A stretch of DNA of 64,000 bases from Streptococcus sinensis (GCF_000767835.1 NZ_JPEN01000055.1:20666-84665), one strand, 5' to 3'; shown: positions 8,404 to 17,650, counted from the first letter of the stretch. The notes: generated by a model from the sequence alone, not told the origin. Translations and numbers: made by a program.

Positions 8404-9945
8404 TTAGAACTGAATGCTCAAGTCCACAGCTTCTTCAACTGCTGCTAGGAATTCTTCGTTTTCAATCAGCTCAGAAGCTTTGTTGAGTTCTTCGTAGATT
8501 TCGATATCCTTGTCAAACTCGATAAAGCGGACATGCTGACGGAAAAGGTCATAGGCCGGCTTAGTTCCCTTGCCCAGTTCATGATTTTCAGGTTTCAGAT
8601 CCAGAGCTTGGCAGGCTGCCATGATTTCTGTTGCCACGATGCGGCGAGAATTCTTGAGAATCTCAGCTGCCTTGCGTGCTGCAGTAGTTCCCATGCTGAC
8701 AAAGTCTTCTTGATTTTCACAAGATGGGATAGAGTCTACGCTGGCTGGATGAGACAGAACCTTGTTCTCAGAAGCGAGTGAAGCACAAGCATACTGGGTA
8801 ATCATAAAGCCAGAGTTGAGGCCTGGGTGTTTCACCAAGAAGGATGGGAGCTTGCTCAGTTGGCTGTTGACCAGGCGTTCCACGCGACGCTCAGATACAT
8901 TACCGATTTCAGAAATGGCAATGCCGAGGAAGTCGAATGGCTGAGCCATTGGTTCTCCGTGGAAATTACCGCCTGAGATAACATGGCCTTCCTTGGTGAT
9001 GATAGGATTGTCTGTAACGGAGTTGATTTCAATCTCAACCTTGGTCTTGACATAAGCGATAGAGTCCTTGCTGGCACCATGAATCTGTGGAATACAACGC
9101 AGGGTGTAAGGGTCTTGGACCCGTTGTTGGGTAGCCACGGTCGTATTTCCACTGCCTTCCAGAAGGTTGCGGATATTGCGGGCTGTAGCTAGCTGACCGC
9201 TCTGAGGTCGAATGGTATGCAGGTCTTCTTCGAAAGGACTGGTAATCCCATTGTGAACTTCCATGGAAAGAGCGCTAGCGACATCTGACAGCTTAAGCAG
9301 CTGGATGGCATCGTAGGTAGCCAGAGCTCCGATACCTGTCAGGACAGTCGTACCGTTAATCAGCGCCAGCCCTTCCTTGGCTGCTAGAGCAATTTTCTCG
9401 ATACCGGCCTTGTCCAAAGCTTCTTGTCCAGAGAGTAATTCACCTTGGTAGTAAGCGCGACCTAGTCCTAGCATAGGCAGAACCATGTGAGCTAGTGGTG
9501 CTAAGTCACCGGAAGCTCCCAGAGAGCCTTTTTCTGGAATGTAAGGTGTGACGCCTTTATTGAGCAATTCCAGAAGTTTTTCGACAGTAGAGAGACGGAT
9601 ACCAGAATAGCCCTTGACCAGAGAATTAATCCGAATTAACATAATCGCACGGACGGCATCTTCAGGTAGGGGATCACCAAAGCCTGAAGAGTGCGAACGA
9701 ATTAGGTTTTCCTGCAGCTGGATCGTATCTTCTGGTGAGATGCTGACATTGCAGAGAGAGCCAAATCCAGTCGTGACACCGTAGACTACCCGTTTTTCGC
9801 GAACGATGTCATCCACGATTTTGCGGGAAGCTTCTACAGCTTTTTTAGCATCTTGGTTGATTTCGCAGGTGGCTCCATGTCGGGCTACTGCGATAACATC
9901 TTCAAGTGTTAGACTATTTCCGTCTAAATGAATCAATTTTGACAT
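8404..9945 (-). CDS. hutH: Histidine ammonia-lyase
   Basis: A 513-residue enzyme that eliminates ammonia from L-histidine to give trans-urocanate, the entry step of the pathway. The Ala-Ser-Gly triad that cyclises to the MIO electrophile is at residues 144-146 (GSLGASGDLAPL). Length matches the family. The start at 9945 follows GGAGGA on the minus strand. Although it is the first reaction, the gene is last in the leftward operon, 35 bases after the permease gene. Confidence 0.97.
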   Translation of the reverse strand: MSKLIHLDGNSLTLEDVIAVARHGATCEINQDAKKAVEASRKIVDDIVREKRVVYGVTTGFGSLCNVSISPEDTIQLQENLIRSHSSGFGDPLPEDAVRAIMLIRINSLVKGYSGIRLSTVEKLLELLNKGVTPYIPEKGSLGASGDLAPLAHMVLPMLGLGRAYYQGELLSGQEALDKAGIEKIALAAKEGLALINGTTVLTGIGALATYDAIQLLKLSDVASALSMEVHNGITSPFEEDLHTIRPQSGQLATARNIRNLLEGSGNTTVATQQRVQDPYTLRCIPQIHGASKDSIAYVKTKVEIEINSVTDNPIITKEGHVISGGNFHGEPMAQPFDFLGIAISEIGNVSERRVERLVNSQLSKLPSFLVKHPGLNSGFMITQYACASLASENKVLSHPASVDSIPSCENQEDFVSMGTTAARKAAEILKNSRRIVATEIMAACQALDLKPENHELGKGTKPAYDLFRQHVRFIEFDKDIEIYEELNKASELIENEEFLAAVEEAVDLSIQF

Positions 9946-9980
9946 GTAGAATCCTCCATTATGGGATATAATGCTTAGAG

Positions 9981-11315
9981 TTAGTCAGGGTTAGTAGGAA
10001 CCTGTTTTCGACCGTGCATGAAGTAGTAGACTAAGCTAGCAACGGCAGCTCCAATGACACCGTAAACCACGTTCATTGGATTGTCAGCCACAATCATAAT
10101 GAGGCTGACAACAACAGCTAAGACAGGGATGACAGGGCCGAATGGTACACGGAAGACAACCTTCTTTTCTGGATACATTTTTCTGAGTTTCAAGACCGCC
10201 AAAGCAGTTGGAATGTATTGGAAGAAACGGAAGACCACGCTGAGGGTTGCTAATTCTTCAAATTTACCAGAGAAGAGTAGGGCGATGGCACATGCTCCAG
10301 AAATGATAATTGCAACAACAGGAGCGTTTTTAGAGTTGGTTTCTGAAATTTTCTTAGGGAGCAAGCCTTCATCTGCGATGGCTGCACCATAACGCGGTAC
10401 CATGATGGATTCCCCGATATTAAGACCGGCGATTGAGATAAGGGCACCAATAGAGACAATCCAAGCTCCAGCAGGGCCAATCATTGCTACGAAAGCATCT
10501 TGTACAGAAGCATTTGTTTGCAGGATCTGGTTACCCAGCATAGCAATGGTTCCAGCGATGATGAGCATGTAGAGGACAGAAACAATGCTGATAGAGCCCA
10601 AGATAGCCCGAGGTACATTCTTTTCTGGGTTGCGCATCTCACCGGCAACGATAGACATGGTTTCAAAGCCAATGAAGCCATAGAAGATATAGACGGCTGT
10701 GTTGGCAATAGCAGTCATGACATTGGTTCCAGGTTCAAGCTGTAGGAAAGGAGTGAAGTTTCCTTTGTCTATTCCACCTTTGATAAAGAAGATGGCACAT
10801 GCTGCAAAGGCAATGATTGGAATCAACTTAGCTACAGTTGCAGCCAGTGTGAAAAATTTAGAGGTCTTCAAACCAGCAATATTCATCAAGCTAAGCAAGA
10901 CAATCAAAGTGATACTAAGGACCAATTCGTAAGGAGTAAAAGCCGGGAAGGTAATGACGAAGAGTCGGGCAAAGCCAGCAGCCATAGCAGCCCAAGCGAT
11001 GATGGTTACGACCCAGCCCAGAAAACCAACGTTAAATCCAATAAAATCTCCAAAGGCAGCTTTGGAATATTGAAAGGCTCCGCCGTTTTTATTAAAATAA
11101 CCTGCAGTTTCTGCTAAACAGACTGCTAGCAGAATAACGAGGAGGGCTGTTCCAAGCATGACAGCTAGAGAGGCAGGACCAAGTCCTTTATAAATCTTTT
11201 GCGGTAGGAGGAAAATCCCTGAACCGATAACGGCGTTGATACCGTAGAGAGTTGCACCGGAAAAACTGAATTTCGCTTTTTCCTGTTCCTGTGCATTGAG
11301 TTTATGTGCATTCAT
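9981..11315 (-). CDS. APC-family amino acid permease, probable histidine transporter
   Basis: A 444-residue polytopic membrane protein with about 12 hydrophobic helices. The N-terminal segment YGINAVIGSGIFLLPQ is the signature of the amino acid-polyamine-organocation superfamily. Its place between hutD and hutH makes histidine (or urocanate) the likely substrate; this rests on context, since sequence alone does not separate specificities. The ribosome site AAAGGAGAAAC precedes the ATG. A strong intercistronic hairpin separates it from hutD. Confidence 0.88.
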   Translation of the reverse strand: MNAHKLNAQEQEKAKFSFSGATLYGINAVIGSGIFLLPQKIYKGLGPASLAVMLGTALLVILLAVCLAETAGYFNKNGGAFQYSKAAFGDFIGFNVGFLGWVVTIIAWAAMAAGFARLFVITFPAFTPYELVLSITLIVLLSLMNIAGLKTSKFFTLAATVAKLIPIIAFAACAIFFIKGGIDKGNFTPFLQLEPGTNVMTAIANTAVYIFYGFIGFETMSIVAGEMRNPEKNVPRAILGSISIVSVLYMLIIAGTIAMLGNQILQTNASVQDAFVAMIGPAGAWIVSIGALISIAGLNIGESIMVPRYGAAIADEGLLPKKISETNSKNAPVVAIIISGACAIALLFSGKFEELATLSVVFRFFQYIPTALAVLKLRKMYPEKKVVFRVPFGPVIPVLAVVVSLIMIVADNPMNVVYGVIGAAVASLVYYFMHGRKQVPTNPD

Positions 11316-11354
11316 AATAATGTTTCTCCTTTAGAGATATGGGATAGCCCTTCC

Positions 11355-11409
11355 AAGTAAAGATAGGGCGGTGACAAGCCAAGCTTACATCATCGCTGTA
11401 TCTTTACTT
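11355..11409 (-). other. Intercistronic stem-loop between hutD and the permease gene
   Basis: An 11-bp perfect inverted repeat, AAGTAAAGATA (11355-11365) with TATCTTTACTT (11399-11409), encloses a second stem (GCGGTGA/TCATCGC with one G-U) and a short inner AAGC/GCTT pairing. It starts inside the hutD stop region. No T run follows, so it looks like an mRNA processing or stability element rather than a terminator. Confidence 0.7.
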
Positions 11410-12003
11410 AGCGGGGATGTGTTTTAAACCAGCCCAAATAGCAAGAGGAACACCTTTTGGTTGGTTGCTTGAAAACATTATTTGCAGCTCAGTTGCCTGA
11501 GTCTCTTGTTCCACTATCAGAAGCTGCTCTGCCTCTAGATTAAGTGCTGGCAGGTCGGTTCCTGTCACTGTTAAATCACCCAAGGCATAGATAAATTGAA
11601 TCTCTTCATCTCGGCTAAGCTCTTGCCCATCGGAGATGGCGATCATCTGTCCCTGATAATGGTCGCTGTAGATTAAGTTAAAGTCGGTACAAGTCCCCCG
11701 ACTTGTGATAGAATCACTCCCTTCAAAGATATAGGGAGTAAAGGGAGCTAGAACCGTTTTCTCCTGCCGGCTGGCATTGTGGAGATAAAGTGTGTGGTCC
11801 AGGCTCATGAGAATGCGGTGAAAGCCGCTGAGGTCAGAAAACTGACTTTCAGTCAACTCCACAGTTGCTGTTGAGAGCCGATAGTCAAAGTCCCGCTTAC
11901 CATAGTGGCCAGTTGGCGGGGAAAGATAAAGCTGTTTTGTCTTTCCCCCCGACCAATCGGAAACTTGAAAATCCTTTGCTCTTAGAAGGGTTACATTTGT
12001 CAT
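11404..12003 (-). CDS. hutD: HutD family protein
   Basis: A 199-residue protein with the layout of the HutD/Ves cupin-like family: the N-terminal SDWSGGKTKQLYLSP, the central RISTA-like YRLSTATVE, and LSGFHRILMSLD followed by PYIFEGSD. In Pseudomonas, HutD is reported to modulate hut activity, perhaps by binding urocanate or formimidoylglutamate, but it is not an enzyme of the pathway. It lies 12 bases after fhs in the leftward operon. Confidence 0.88.
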   Translation of the reverse strand: MTNVTLLRAKDFQVSDWSGGKTKQLYLSPPTGHYGKRDFDYRLSTATVELTESQFSDLSGFHRILMSLDHTLYLHNASRQEKTVLAPFTPYIFEGSDSITSRGTCTDFNLIYSDHYQGQMIAISDGQELSRDEEIQFIYALGDLTVTGTDLPALNLEAEQLLIVEQETQATELQIMFSSNQPKGVPLAIWAGLKHIPAK

Positions 12004-12015
12004 TTTTGGTATTTA

Positions 12016-13689
12016 TTAGAACAAACCGCTGATATTGCCGTCTTTGTCAACATCAATCTTTTCGCTGGCTGGCACTTTAGGCAGTCCTGGCATGGTCATG
12101 ATCGCACCAGTCAGAGCAACGATGAAGCCTGCACCAGCAGAAACTTTGAGCTGGCTGATAGTCACAACAAAGTCTTTAGGTGCGCCCAGTTTCTTAGCAT
12201 CGTCTGAGAAAGAGTACTGAGTCTTGGCCATACAGATAGGATAGTTGGAGAAGCCCAGTTCTTCCAGTTGTTTGAGCTCACGTTTAGCGGCAGGAGTCAG
12301 GCGAACGCCTTTGCCTCCATAGACCTTAGTAACAATTTTGTTGAGCTTGGTCTCAATGGAGTCCTCTTCATTATATACAAATTGGAAGTGATTGTCTCCT
12401 TCGGCCAATTCAACAACTTTTTCAGCTAATTCTTTACCGCCGGCTCCGCCATTTGCCCAAACGTCAGAAATAACGACATCAACTCCGCGTTTTTGACAAG
12501 CATCATAAACTGCTTGCAATTCTGCTTCGGTATCCAGCGGGAATTTATTGATAGCAACGACAGCTGGCAATCCATAAACATCTTGAATGTTTTCCAGATG
12601 TTTTTCTAAGTTTGGCAGTCCGTCTACAACAGCTTGGACATTTTCTTCAGCCAAATCACTCTTAGCCACACCACCGTGCATCTTGAGAGCGCGGATAGTA
12701 GCAACCAGAACGACAGCCGATGGACGAAGACCAGATATACGACACTTGATGTCAATGAATTTTTCAGCACCGAGGTCAGCACCGAAACCAGCTTCTGTAA
12801 CTGTATAGTCGGCATATTTGAGAGCCAGCTTGGTAGCTAGGACACTATTACAGCCATGAGCAATGTTGGCGAATGGTCCGCCGTGAATCAAGGCTGGTGT
12901 GTGTTCCAGAGTTTGAACCAAGTTTGGATGGATGGCGTCTTTGAGCACAGCAGCCATAGCGCCACCAGCTTTTAGATCCTTGGCAGTTACTGGCTTACCG
13001 TCAAAGCTGTAGCCAATGATAATCTTTTCCAAACGGTTCTTGAGGTCAGTGATATTTTCTGACAGACAGAGAATAGCCATAACCTCAGAAGCAACTGTAA
13101 TGTCGAAACCATCTTCACGTGGAACACCGTTGACCTTGCCTTGTAAGCCATTTACAATGTGGCGCAGCTGCCGGTCATTCATATCCACTGCCCGCTTCCA
13201 AGTGATGCGGCGTGAATCAATGCCTAAGGCATTGCCATGGTGGATGTGGTTATCGATGAGGGCTGCCAGCAGATTGTTGGCAACACCGATGGCATGAAAG
13301 TCACCAGTGAAGTGGAGGTTGATGTCCTCCATGGGTACAACTTGAGCGTGACCACCGCCAGCAGCTCCGCCCTTGATACCAAAGACAGGTCCGAGTGAAG
13401 GCTCCCGCAGAGCGATAACGGCTTTTTTACCGATAGCAGCCAGAGCATCGACCAGTCCGACAGAAGTCGTGGTCTTACCTTCTCCAGCTGGTGTCGGAGA
13501 AATAGCTGTCACGAGAATCAGTTTGCCGTCTGGCTTGTCTTTTAAGGCTTCCAGTTGGCCGGCGCTGATTTTTGCCTTGTAATTTCCATAAAGAGACAGG
13601 GCATCTTCAGCAATTCCTAGCTTTTCTGCTACCTCTTTGATGGGCTTCATTTGAACCGAATTCGCAATTTCAATATCTGATAAAACCAT
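12016..13689 (-). CDS. fhs: Formate--tetrahydrofolate ligase
   Basis: A 557-residue enzyme of the usual family length. It interconverts formate, ATP and THF with 10-formyl-THF; the nucleotide loop [14 protein letters not shown] is at about residues 64-77. I place the start at 13689 ([10 protein letters not shown]) because AAGAGG lies just upstream; an ATG 30 bases earlier lies in a hairpin and has no ribosome site. Inside the hut operon, after FtcD and FchA, it can run in reverse and recover ATP from formyl-THF, or keep the one-carbon unit for purine synthesis. Confidence 0.95.
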   Translation of the reverse strand: MVLSDIEIANSVQMKPIKEVAEKLGIAEDALSLYGNYKAKISAGQLEALKDKPDGKLILVTAISPTPAGEGKTTTSVGLVDALAAIGKKAVIALREPSLGPVFGIKGGAAGGGHAQVVPMEDINLHFTGDFHAIGVANNLLAALIDNHIHHGNALGIDSRRITWKRAVDMNDRQLRHIVNGLQGKVNGVPREDGFDITVASEVMAILCLSENITDLKNRLEKIIIGYSFDGKPVTAKDLKAGGAMAAVLKDAIHPNLVQTLEHTPALIHGGPFANIAHGCNSVLATKLALKYADYTVTEAGFGADLGAEKFIDIKCRISGLRPSAVVLVATIRALKMHGGVAKSDLAEENVQAVVDGLPNLEKHLENIQDVYGLPAVVAINKFPLDTEAELQAVYDACQKRGVDVVISDVWANGGAGGKELAEKVVELAEGDNHFQFVYNEEDSIETKLNKIVTKVYGGKGVRLTPAAKRELKQLEELGFSNYPICMAKTQYSFSDDAKKLGAPKDFVVTISQLKVSAGAGFIVALTGAIMTMPGLPKVPASEKIDVDKDGNISGLF

Positions 13690-13710
13690 ATTGTTACCTC
13701 TTGAGAAAAG

Positions 13711-13740
13711 GAAGTCCATTCATGGAAAAAAATGGACTTC
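13711..13740 (-). other. Intercistronic stem-loop between fchA and fhs
   Basis: A 10-bp perfect inverted repeat, GAAGTCCATT (13711-13720) and AATGGACTTC (13731-13740), with a 10-base A-rich loop. On the minus-strand RNA it ends about 21 bases before the fhs start codon. It contains an out-of-place ATG. A T-rich loop but no T tail argues against a terminator. Confidence 0.7.
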
Positions 13741-13755
13741 TCTTCCGTTTATCTA

Positions 13756-14382
13756 TTAGACAACTTTCAAAATTTCTTGATAAATTTCATCTGCTAGAGT
13801 GCAGCCTTTTTGTAGGAGCTCTTCACCCTTGCTGCGGTAGTCTGCGACGAATGCTTCATCCTTGACACCTGATAGGTTGATGAGGACATTGAGCCAAGCC
13901 CCTTGCAGGCCAGCCTTAAGGTTGAGAGCTGCTACTCCCAGGTCGCTGGCAGCATTGGTATTGGACTTGCCGACAGCCTTTTGAGTTGTTTGCAGGGCAG
14001 CCAGGATATCTTCCATCATACCATAAGGTGACTTAGTCGCTTCCTTGAGGGCTTGTTGCATAGCTTCTCGACGGGCAGCCTTATCTTCCTCTGTTTCCTT
14101 AGGCATATCAAAGACGGCGGAGACCAGATTGAAGGCTTCGGTGTCCTTATCAATAGCTGCGAGCAAGCTTTCTTGCAGGCGGGCACTTTCTGCGTGCACT
14201 TGAGCAATTTCTGCTTCAAATTCTGCGTATTTTTTCTTGCCAAGGGTTAATTCGCAAACCATCTTAGTCAGGGAAATACCGTTCGCTGCTGAAAGAGCAG
14301 CGGCAGAGCCGCCTCCTGGTGCAGGAGCATCTGAGCCGAGTACTTGGGCAAATTCTGTCAAGCTTAAATCTACTAATTTCAT
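13756..14382 (-). CDS. fchA: Formimidoyltetrahydrofolate cyclodeaminase
   Basis: A 208-residue FTCD C-terminal-type protein. It cyclises 5-formimidoyl-THF to 5,10-methenyl-THF with release of ammonia. The N-terminal loop APAPGGGSAAAL (about residues 21-33) is characteristic of the family. It lies 14 bases after ftcD; in mammals the two activities are fused in one polypeptide, here they are separate neighbouring genes. No separate methenyl-THF cyclohydrolase is in the operon, so a housekeeping FolD must link FchA to Fhs. Confidence 0.93.
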   Translation of the reverse strand: MKLVDLSLTEFAQVLGSDAPAPGGGSAAALSAANGISLTKMVCELTLGKKKYAEFEAEIAQVHAESARLQESLLAAIDKDTEAFNLVSAVFDMPKETEEDKAARREAMQQALKEATKSPYGMMEDILAALQTTQKAVGKSNTNAASDLGVAALNLKAGLQGAWLNVLINLSGVKDEAFVADYRSKGEELLQKGCTLADEIYQEILKVV

Positions 14383-14396
14383 AGGTTTCTGTCCTC

Positions 14397-15296
14397 CTAG
14401 CCCAGCAAATGGTTTTCCAGAACTTGCTTGCCGTAGTCAAAGTCTTCGATTTGCAGATAGTATTCTGCTGCGTCAATCAAAGCCTTAGCTGGTGCCAAAC
14501 CGATGACTTCTGAGCCGAGGATGCCAACTCCGTAACGCTTAGCTTCAAAGCGAACAGTTTCAAAGACACGATAGAGTGGGAATTTTTCCAGATTGACCAT
14601 GTTGATGGAGACTTGAGCAATGTTGCGGTCTTCCAGCATAACACCGATAGCTTTACAGTACTTGTAGCCACCGCTTGATCCACGGATGATTTTGGCAATA
14701 TTATTGGCAATTTCCAAATCGTCTGTATCCAAATTGATGTTGTAGGCAACGAGTGGCATTCTAGCACCAACAGCAGTGACACCAGCAGTTGGGTGAATCT
14801 TTCTTTCGCCGTAGTCAGGAGCCCAGTCAGCTTCCAAGAGTTTTTCTGGCATGCCTTCAAACTGCCCTTTACGAACCTTAGCCAAGTTCTTACGTTCTGG
14901 ACGAGTCGCTGCATCTTCATAGAGGAAGATAGGAATACCGAGCTCGCGGTTGATGCGCTCAGACACTGTCTTCGCAATTTCTACGCATTCCTCACTTGTG
15001 ATGTCCTTAATCGGTACAAAAGGCAGGACATCAGTTGCGCCCATACGAGGGTGTTCGCCCTGGTGCTTGGTTAAGTCAATGTTTTCAGAAGCATATTTGA
15101 CCAGACGGAAGGCAACTTCCTGAATGTTTTGATCGTCACCGACCAAGGTAAAGACGCTGCGGTTGTGGCTGGCATCAGAAGAGTGGTCCAAAAGTGTTAC
15201 GCCTGGCACGCTCTTAGCTGTTTCCACTAAACCGTCAATGACCGCTTGGTTGCGGCCTTCAGAAAAGTTAGGAATACATTCAACAATTTTTGCCAT
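14397..15296 (-). CDS. ftcD: Glutamate formimidoyltransferase
   Basis: A 299-residue transferase moving the formimidoyl group from formimidoyl-L-glutamate to THF, giving glutamate and 5-formimidoyl-THF. The N-terminus KIVECIPNFSEGRN and the folate-site sequence HQGEHPRMGATDVLPFVP identify the family. The start codon follows AGGTAATATC-like sequence on the minus strand. Second gene of the leftward hut operon, separated from hutU by a hairpin-bearing 122-base gap. Confidence 0.95.
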   Translation of the reverse strand: MAKIVECIPNFSEGRNQAVIDGLVETAKSVPGVTLLDHSSDASHNRSVFTLVGDDQNIQEVAFRLVKYASENIDLTKHQGEHPRMGATDVLPFVPIKDITSEECVEIAKTVSERINRELGIPIFLYEDAATRPERKNLAKVRKGQFEGMPEKLLEADWAPDYGERKIHPTAGVTAVGARMPLVAYNINLDTDDLEIANNIAKIIRGSSGGYKYCKAIGVMLEDRNIAQVSINMVNLEKFPLYRVFETVRFEAKRYGVGILGSEVIGLAPAKALIDAAEYYLQIEDFDYGKQVLENHLLG

Positions 15297-15356
15297 AAGA
15301 TATTACCTCGTGATATCAATAATTTTAATTTATAATATGAACTTAATGAAGCAGAA

Positions 15357-15405
15357 CCTCCTCCTGAGCCAGATTTGATATCCAGCTCAGGTCGAAAGTA
15401 GGAGG
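15357..15405 (-). other. Intercistronic stem-loop between hutU and ftcD
   Basis: CCTGAGC (15363-15369) pairs with GCTCAGG (15385-15391), and the adjoining CCTCCT (15357-15362) can pair with AGGAGG (15400-15405) across an 8-base bulge. It lies directly after the hutU stop. No T run follows on the minus strand. Confidence 0.6.
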
Positions 15406-15418
15406 AAAGGATATCCGT

Positions 15419-17449
15419 CTATTTAAACAATTTCTTAACAGATTCTTTGACCAAATCTTCGTCAGTCAAGTATGGAATCGTGATGTGGTCTGTTCCTTGG
15501 TTGAGACGGTTGTACTCGATAGCTGTTTCGATAGCATGTTCATTACGAGCCCAGTTACGACGTGCAACTCCACCGATGGTATCCCAAGCGATAGCAGACT
15601 TGATGATTTCATCGATGCGTTCGCTGCCGTCCAGAACCAAGCCAAAGCCGCCGTTGATAGACTTACCGATACCAGTTCCACCACCGTTGTGAAGAGCCAC
15701 CAAGCTCATACCGCGGGCTGCGTTACCAGCGTAACATTGAACCGCCATGTCGCAAGTAACATTAGAACCGTCCTTAATATTTGAAGTTTCACGGAATGGA
15801 GAGTCCGTACCAGATACGTCGTGGTGGTCACGGCCGATCATGACAGGCCCAATCTTGCCTTCACGGACTAATTCATTGAACTTGAGGGCGATATTGACAC
15901 GGCCCATACAGTCTTGGTAGAGAATCCGAGCCTGAGTTCCAACAACCAGCTGGTTCTTTTCTGCATCGCGAATCCAGTTGTAGTTGTCGCGGTCTTGGTA
16001 GCGGCGATTAGGGTCAATGACTTCCATAGCTGCATGGTCAGTAGCGACTAGGTCTTCGTGCTTACCGCTCAGACATACCCAACGGAAAGGACCATAACCA
16101 TAGTCAAAGAGCATTGGGCCCATGATATCTTCTACATAAGATGGCCAGATAAAGCCGTCTTTGTCATCAAAACCATTCTTAGAAATTTCTTTGATACCAG
16201 AGTCATAGACTGCCTTCATAAAGGCATTACCATAGTCAAAGAAGTAAGTTCCGTTATTCGTCAAGGTCTTGATAGCCTTGAAGTGGCGAGCCAACGTCTT
16301 ATCAACTAGCTTAGCAAAGGTTTCCTTGTCCTCAGCCAAGAGGCGAGTCCGTTCTTCAAAGCTGATGCCAGCTGGACAGTAGCCACCGTCATAGACGTTG
16401 TGGCAAGAAGTTTGGTCAGACAGCAAATCAACATGAATCTTATGTTCATTGACATATTCTAAGAGGTCTACGATGTTACCATGATAGGCAATGGAAGTTG
16501 ATTCGCCAGCTTCCAGAGCTTTCTGAGCTAAGTCGATTGCTTCTTTTGGACTTTCGGCTAATTGGCTAATCCAGCCTTGTGAGTGGCGGGTTTCAATCCG
16601 AGAATAGTCTACTTCAGCCACGATTGCTACAGCTTTAGCAATTTCTGCGGCTTTACCTTGAGCTCCACTCATACCACCCAGACCAGAGGAAATGAAGAGC
16701 TTGCTGGTCAGATCCCCATCATCAGGCACGCCCAGTTTCAAGCGTCCGGCATTGAGGAGAGTGTTGAAAGTACCATGGACAATACCTTGAGGGCCGATGT
16801 ACATCCAGCCGCCGGCAGTCATTTGGCCGTAGTTGGTCACACCCATTTCCTCAGCAATTTCCCAGTCCTTCATATTGTCGTATTCACCGACCAGAAGGCC
16901 ATTGGTGATGATGACGCGTGGAGCTTCTGGTTTGGATTTGAAGAGTCCGACTGGGTGGCCGGATTCCACAACCAAGGTTTGGTGGTCGGTCATGACTTCT
17001 AAGTATTTCATGATTAGATTGTACTGCATCCAGTTGGCGCAGACAGAACCAGTTTCTCCATAAGTGACTAATTCATAAGGATAAAGAGCGATTTCAAAGC
17101 TCAGGTTATTGTCAATCATGACTTGCATAGCTTTGGCTGCGGTACAGTTCCCTTTGTACTCGTCAATCGGTTTACCGTAGATGCGTTCTTTTGGACGCCA
17201 GCGGTAGCCGTAAATCCGTCCGCGAGTCTTCAATTCTTCCAAAAATTCTGGAATCACTTCCTCGTGGAATTTTTTAGGAATATAGCGAAGGGCATTTTTA
17301 AGAGCAATTTCGGTTTGAGCTTGGGTCAAACGGAAGCCCCGGTCTGGTGCTCGACGGATACCTTCTTGGAAAACCGTTTTTTCAGGTAGAACATCGTCTA
17401 ATTTGACGGTCATAGCTGCTGCAATTTCATTTTCACTAAAGTATGACAT
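15419..17449 (-). CDS. hutU: Urocanate hydratase
   Basis: A 676-residue urocanase, converting urocanate to 4-imidazolone-5-propionate with NAD+ as an electrophilic cofactor. It is the long form seen in Firmicutes and Bacteroidetes, about 120 residues more than the Pseudomonas enzyme. Family hallmarks include MTAGGWMYIGPQG and the Cys region VTCDMAVQCYAGNAARGMS. I place the start at 17449 (MSYFSENEIA) behind AGGAGG; the frame is open for 26 further codons but these overlap the promoter. First gene of the leftward operon. Confidence 0.95.
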   Translation of the reverse strand: MSYFSENEIAAAMTVKLDDVLPEKTVFQEGIRRAPDRGFRLTQAQTEIALKNALRYIPKKFHEEVIPEFLEELKTRGRIYGYRWRPKERIYGKPIDEYKGNCTAAKAMQVMIDNNLSFEIALYPYELVTYGETGSVCANWMQYNLIMKYLEVMTDHQTLVVESGHPVGLFKSKPEAPRVIITNGLLVGEYDNMKDWEIAEEMGVTNYGQMTAGGWMYIGPQGIVHGTFNTLLNAGRLKLGVPDDGDLTSKLFISSGLGGMSGAQGKAAEIAKAVAIVAEVDYSRIETRHSQGWISQLAESPKEAIDLAQKALEAGESTSIAYHGNIVDLLEYVNEHKIHVDLLSDQTSCHNVYDGGYCPAGISFEERTRLLAEDKETFAKLVDKTLARHFKAIKTLTNNGTYFFDYGNAFMKAVYDSGIKEISKNGFDDKDGFIWPSYVEDIMGPMLFDYGYGPFRWVCLSGKHEDLVATDHAAMEVIDPNRRYQDRDNYNWIRDAEKNQLVVGTQARILYQDCMGRVNIALKFNELVREGKIGPVMIGRDHHDVSGTDSPFRETSNIKDGSNVTCDMAVQCYAGNAARGMSLVALHNGGGTGIGKSINGGFGLVLDGSERIDEIIKSAIAWDTIGGVARRNWARNEHAIETAIEYNRLNQGTDHITIPYLTDEDLVKESVKKLFK

Positions 17450-17488
17450 GAAAAAATCCTCCTTTAAATTTCGGTATAAAACATGTTT

Positions 17489-17528
17489 CGAGCTTATTAT
17501 ACAAGAGGCTCGTCCATAAAGAGTCAAG
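17489..17528 (-). promoter_or_regulatory. hutU operon promoter with 11-bp-period heptamer repeats
   Basis: On the minus strand, TTGACT (17522-17527) and TATAAT (17496-17501) are 20 bp apart, too long for unaided sigma-A. Heptamers CTTGACT (17522-17528) and ATGGACG (17511-17517) form an imperfect direct repeat of 11-bp period, ending 9 bp before the -10. BTAD/SARP activators bind such repeats. The inverted repeat CGAGC/GCTCG (17489-17493, 17508-17512) brackets the -10 box. Confidence 0.6.
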
Positions 17529-17577
17529 AAAATGATAAAATCAGTAAAAAAATATAGTCTACCGCCTTTTAGAAACT

Positions 17578-17610
17578 TTTGACTATAATTTGACGATAGT
17601 GTATTATGAT
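17578..17610 (+). promoter_or_regulatory. hutI promoter with 11-bp-period heptamer repeats
   Basis: TTTGACT (17578-17584) and TTTGACG (17589-17595) form a direct repeat of 11-bp period. TATGAT (17605-17610) begins 9 bp after the second heptamer and 20 bp after TTGACT, the same geometry as at hutU. An alternative reading is TTGACT, 17 bp, TATTAT (17602-17607), an ordinary sigma-A promoter. Confidence 0.65.
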
Positions 17611-17650
17611 GAAAAGCAAGTATGTTGGAAAATGAAACGGAGGAACAAGC

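Noticed and set aside
9955-9975. Internal promoter between the permease gene and hutH (GATATAAT)
   Set aside because: The TATAAT-like string reads in the plus direction; on the transcribed strand there is no matching -35.
13717-13719. Upstream ATG as the fhs start
   Set aside because: It lies in the intercistronic hairpin, and the ATG at 13689 has AAGAGG and gives the usual protein length.
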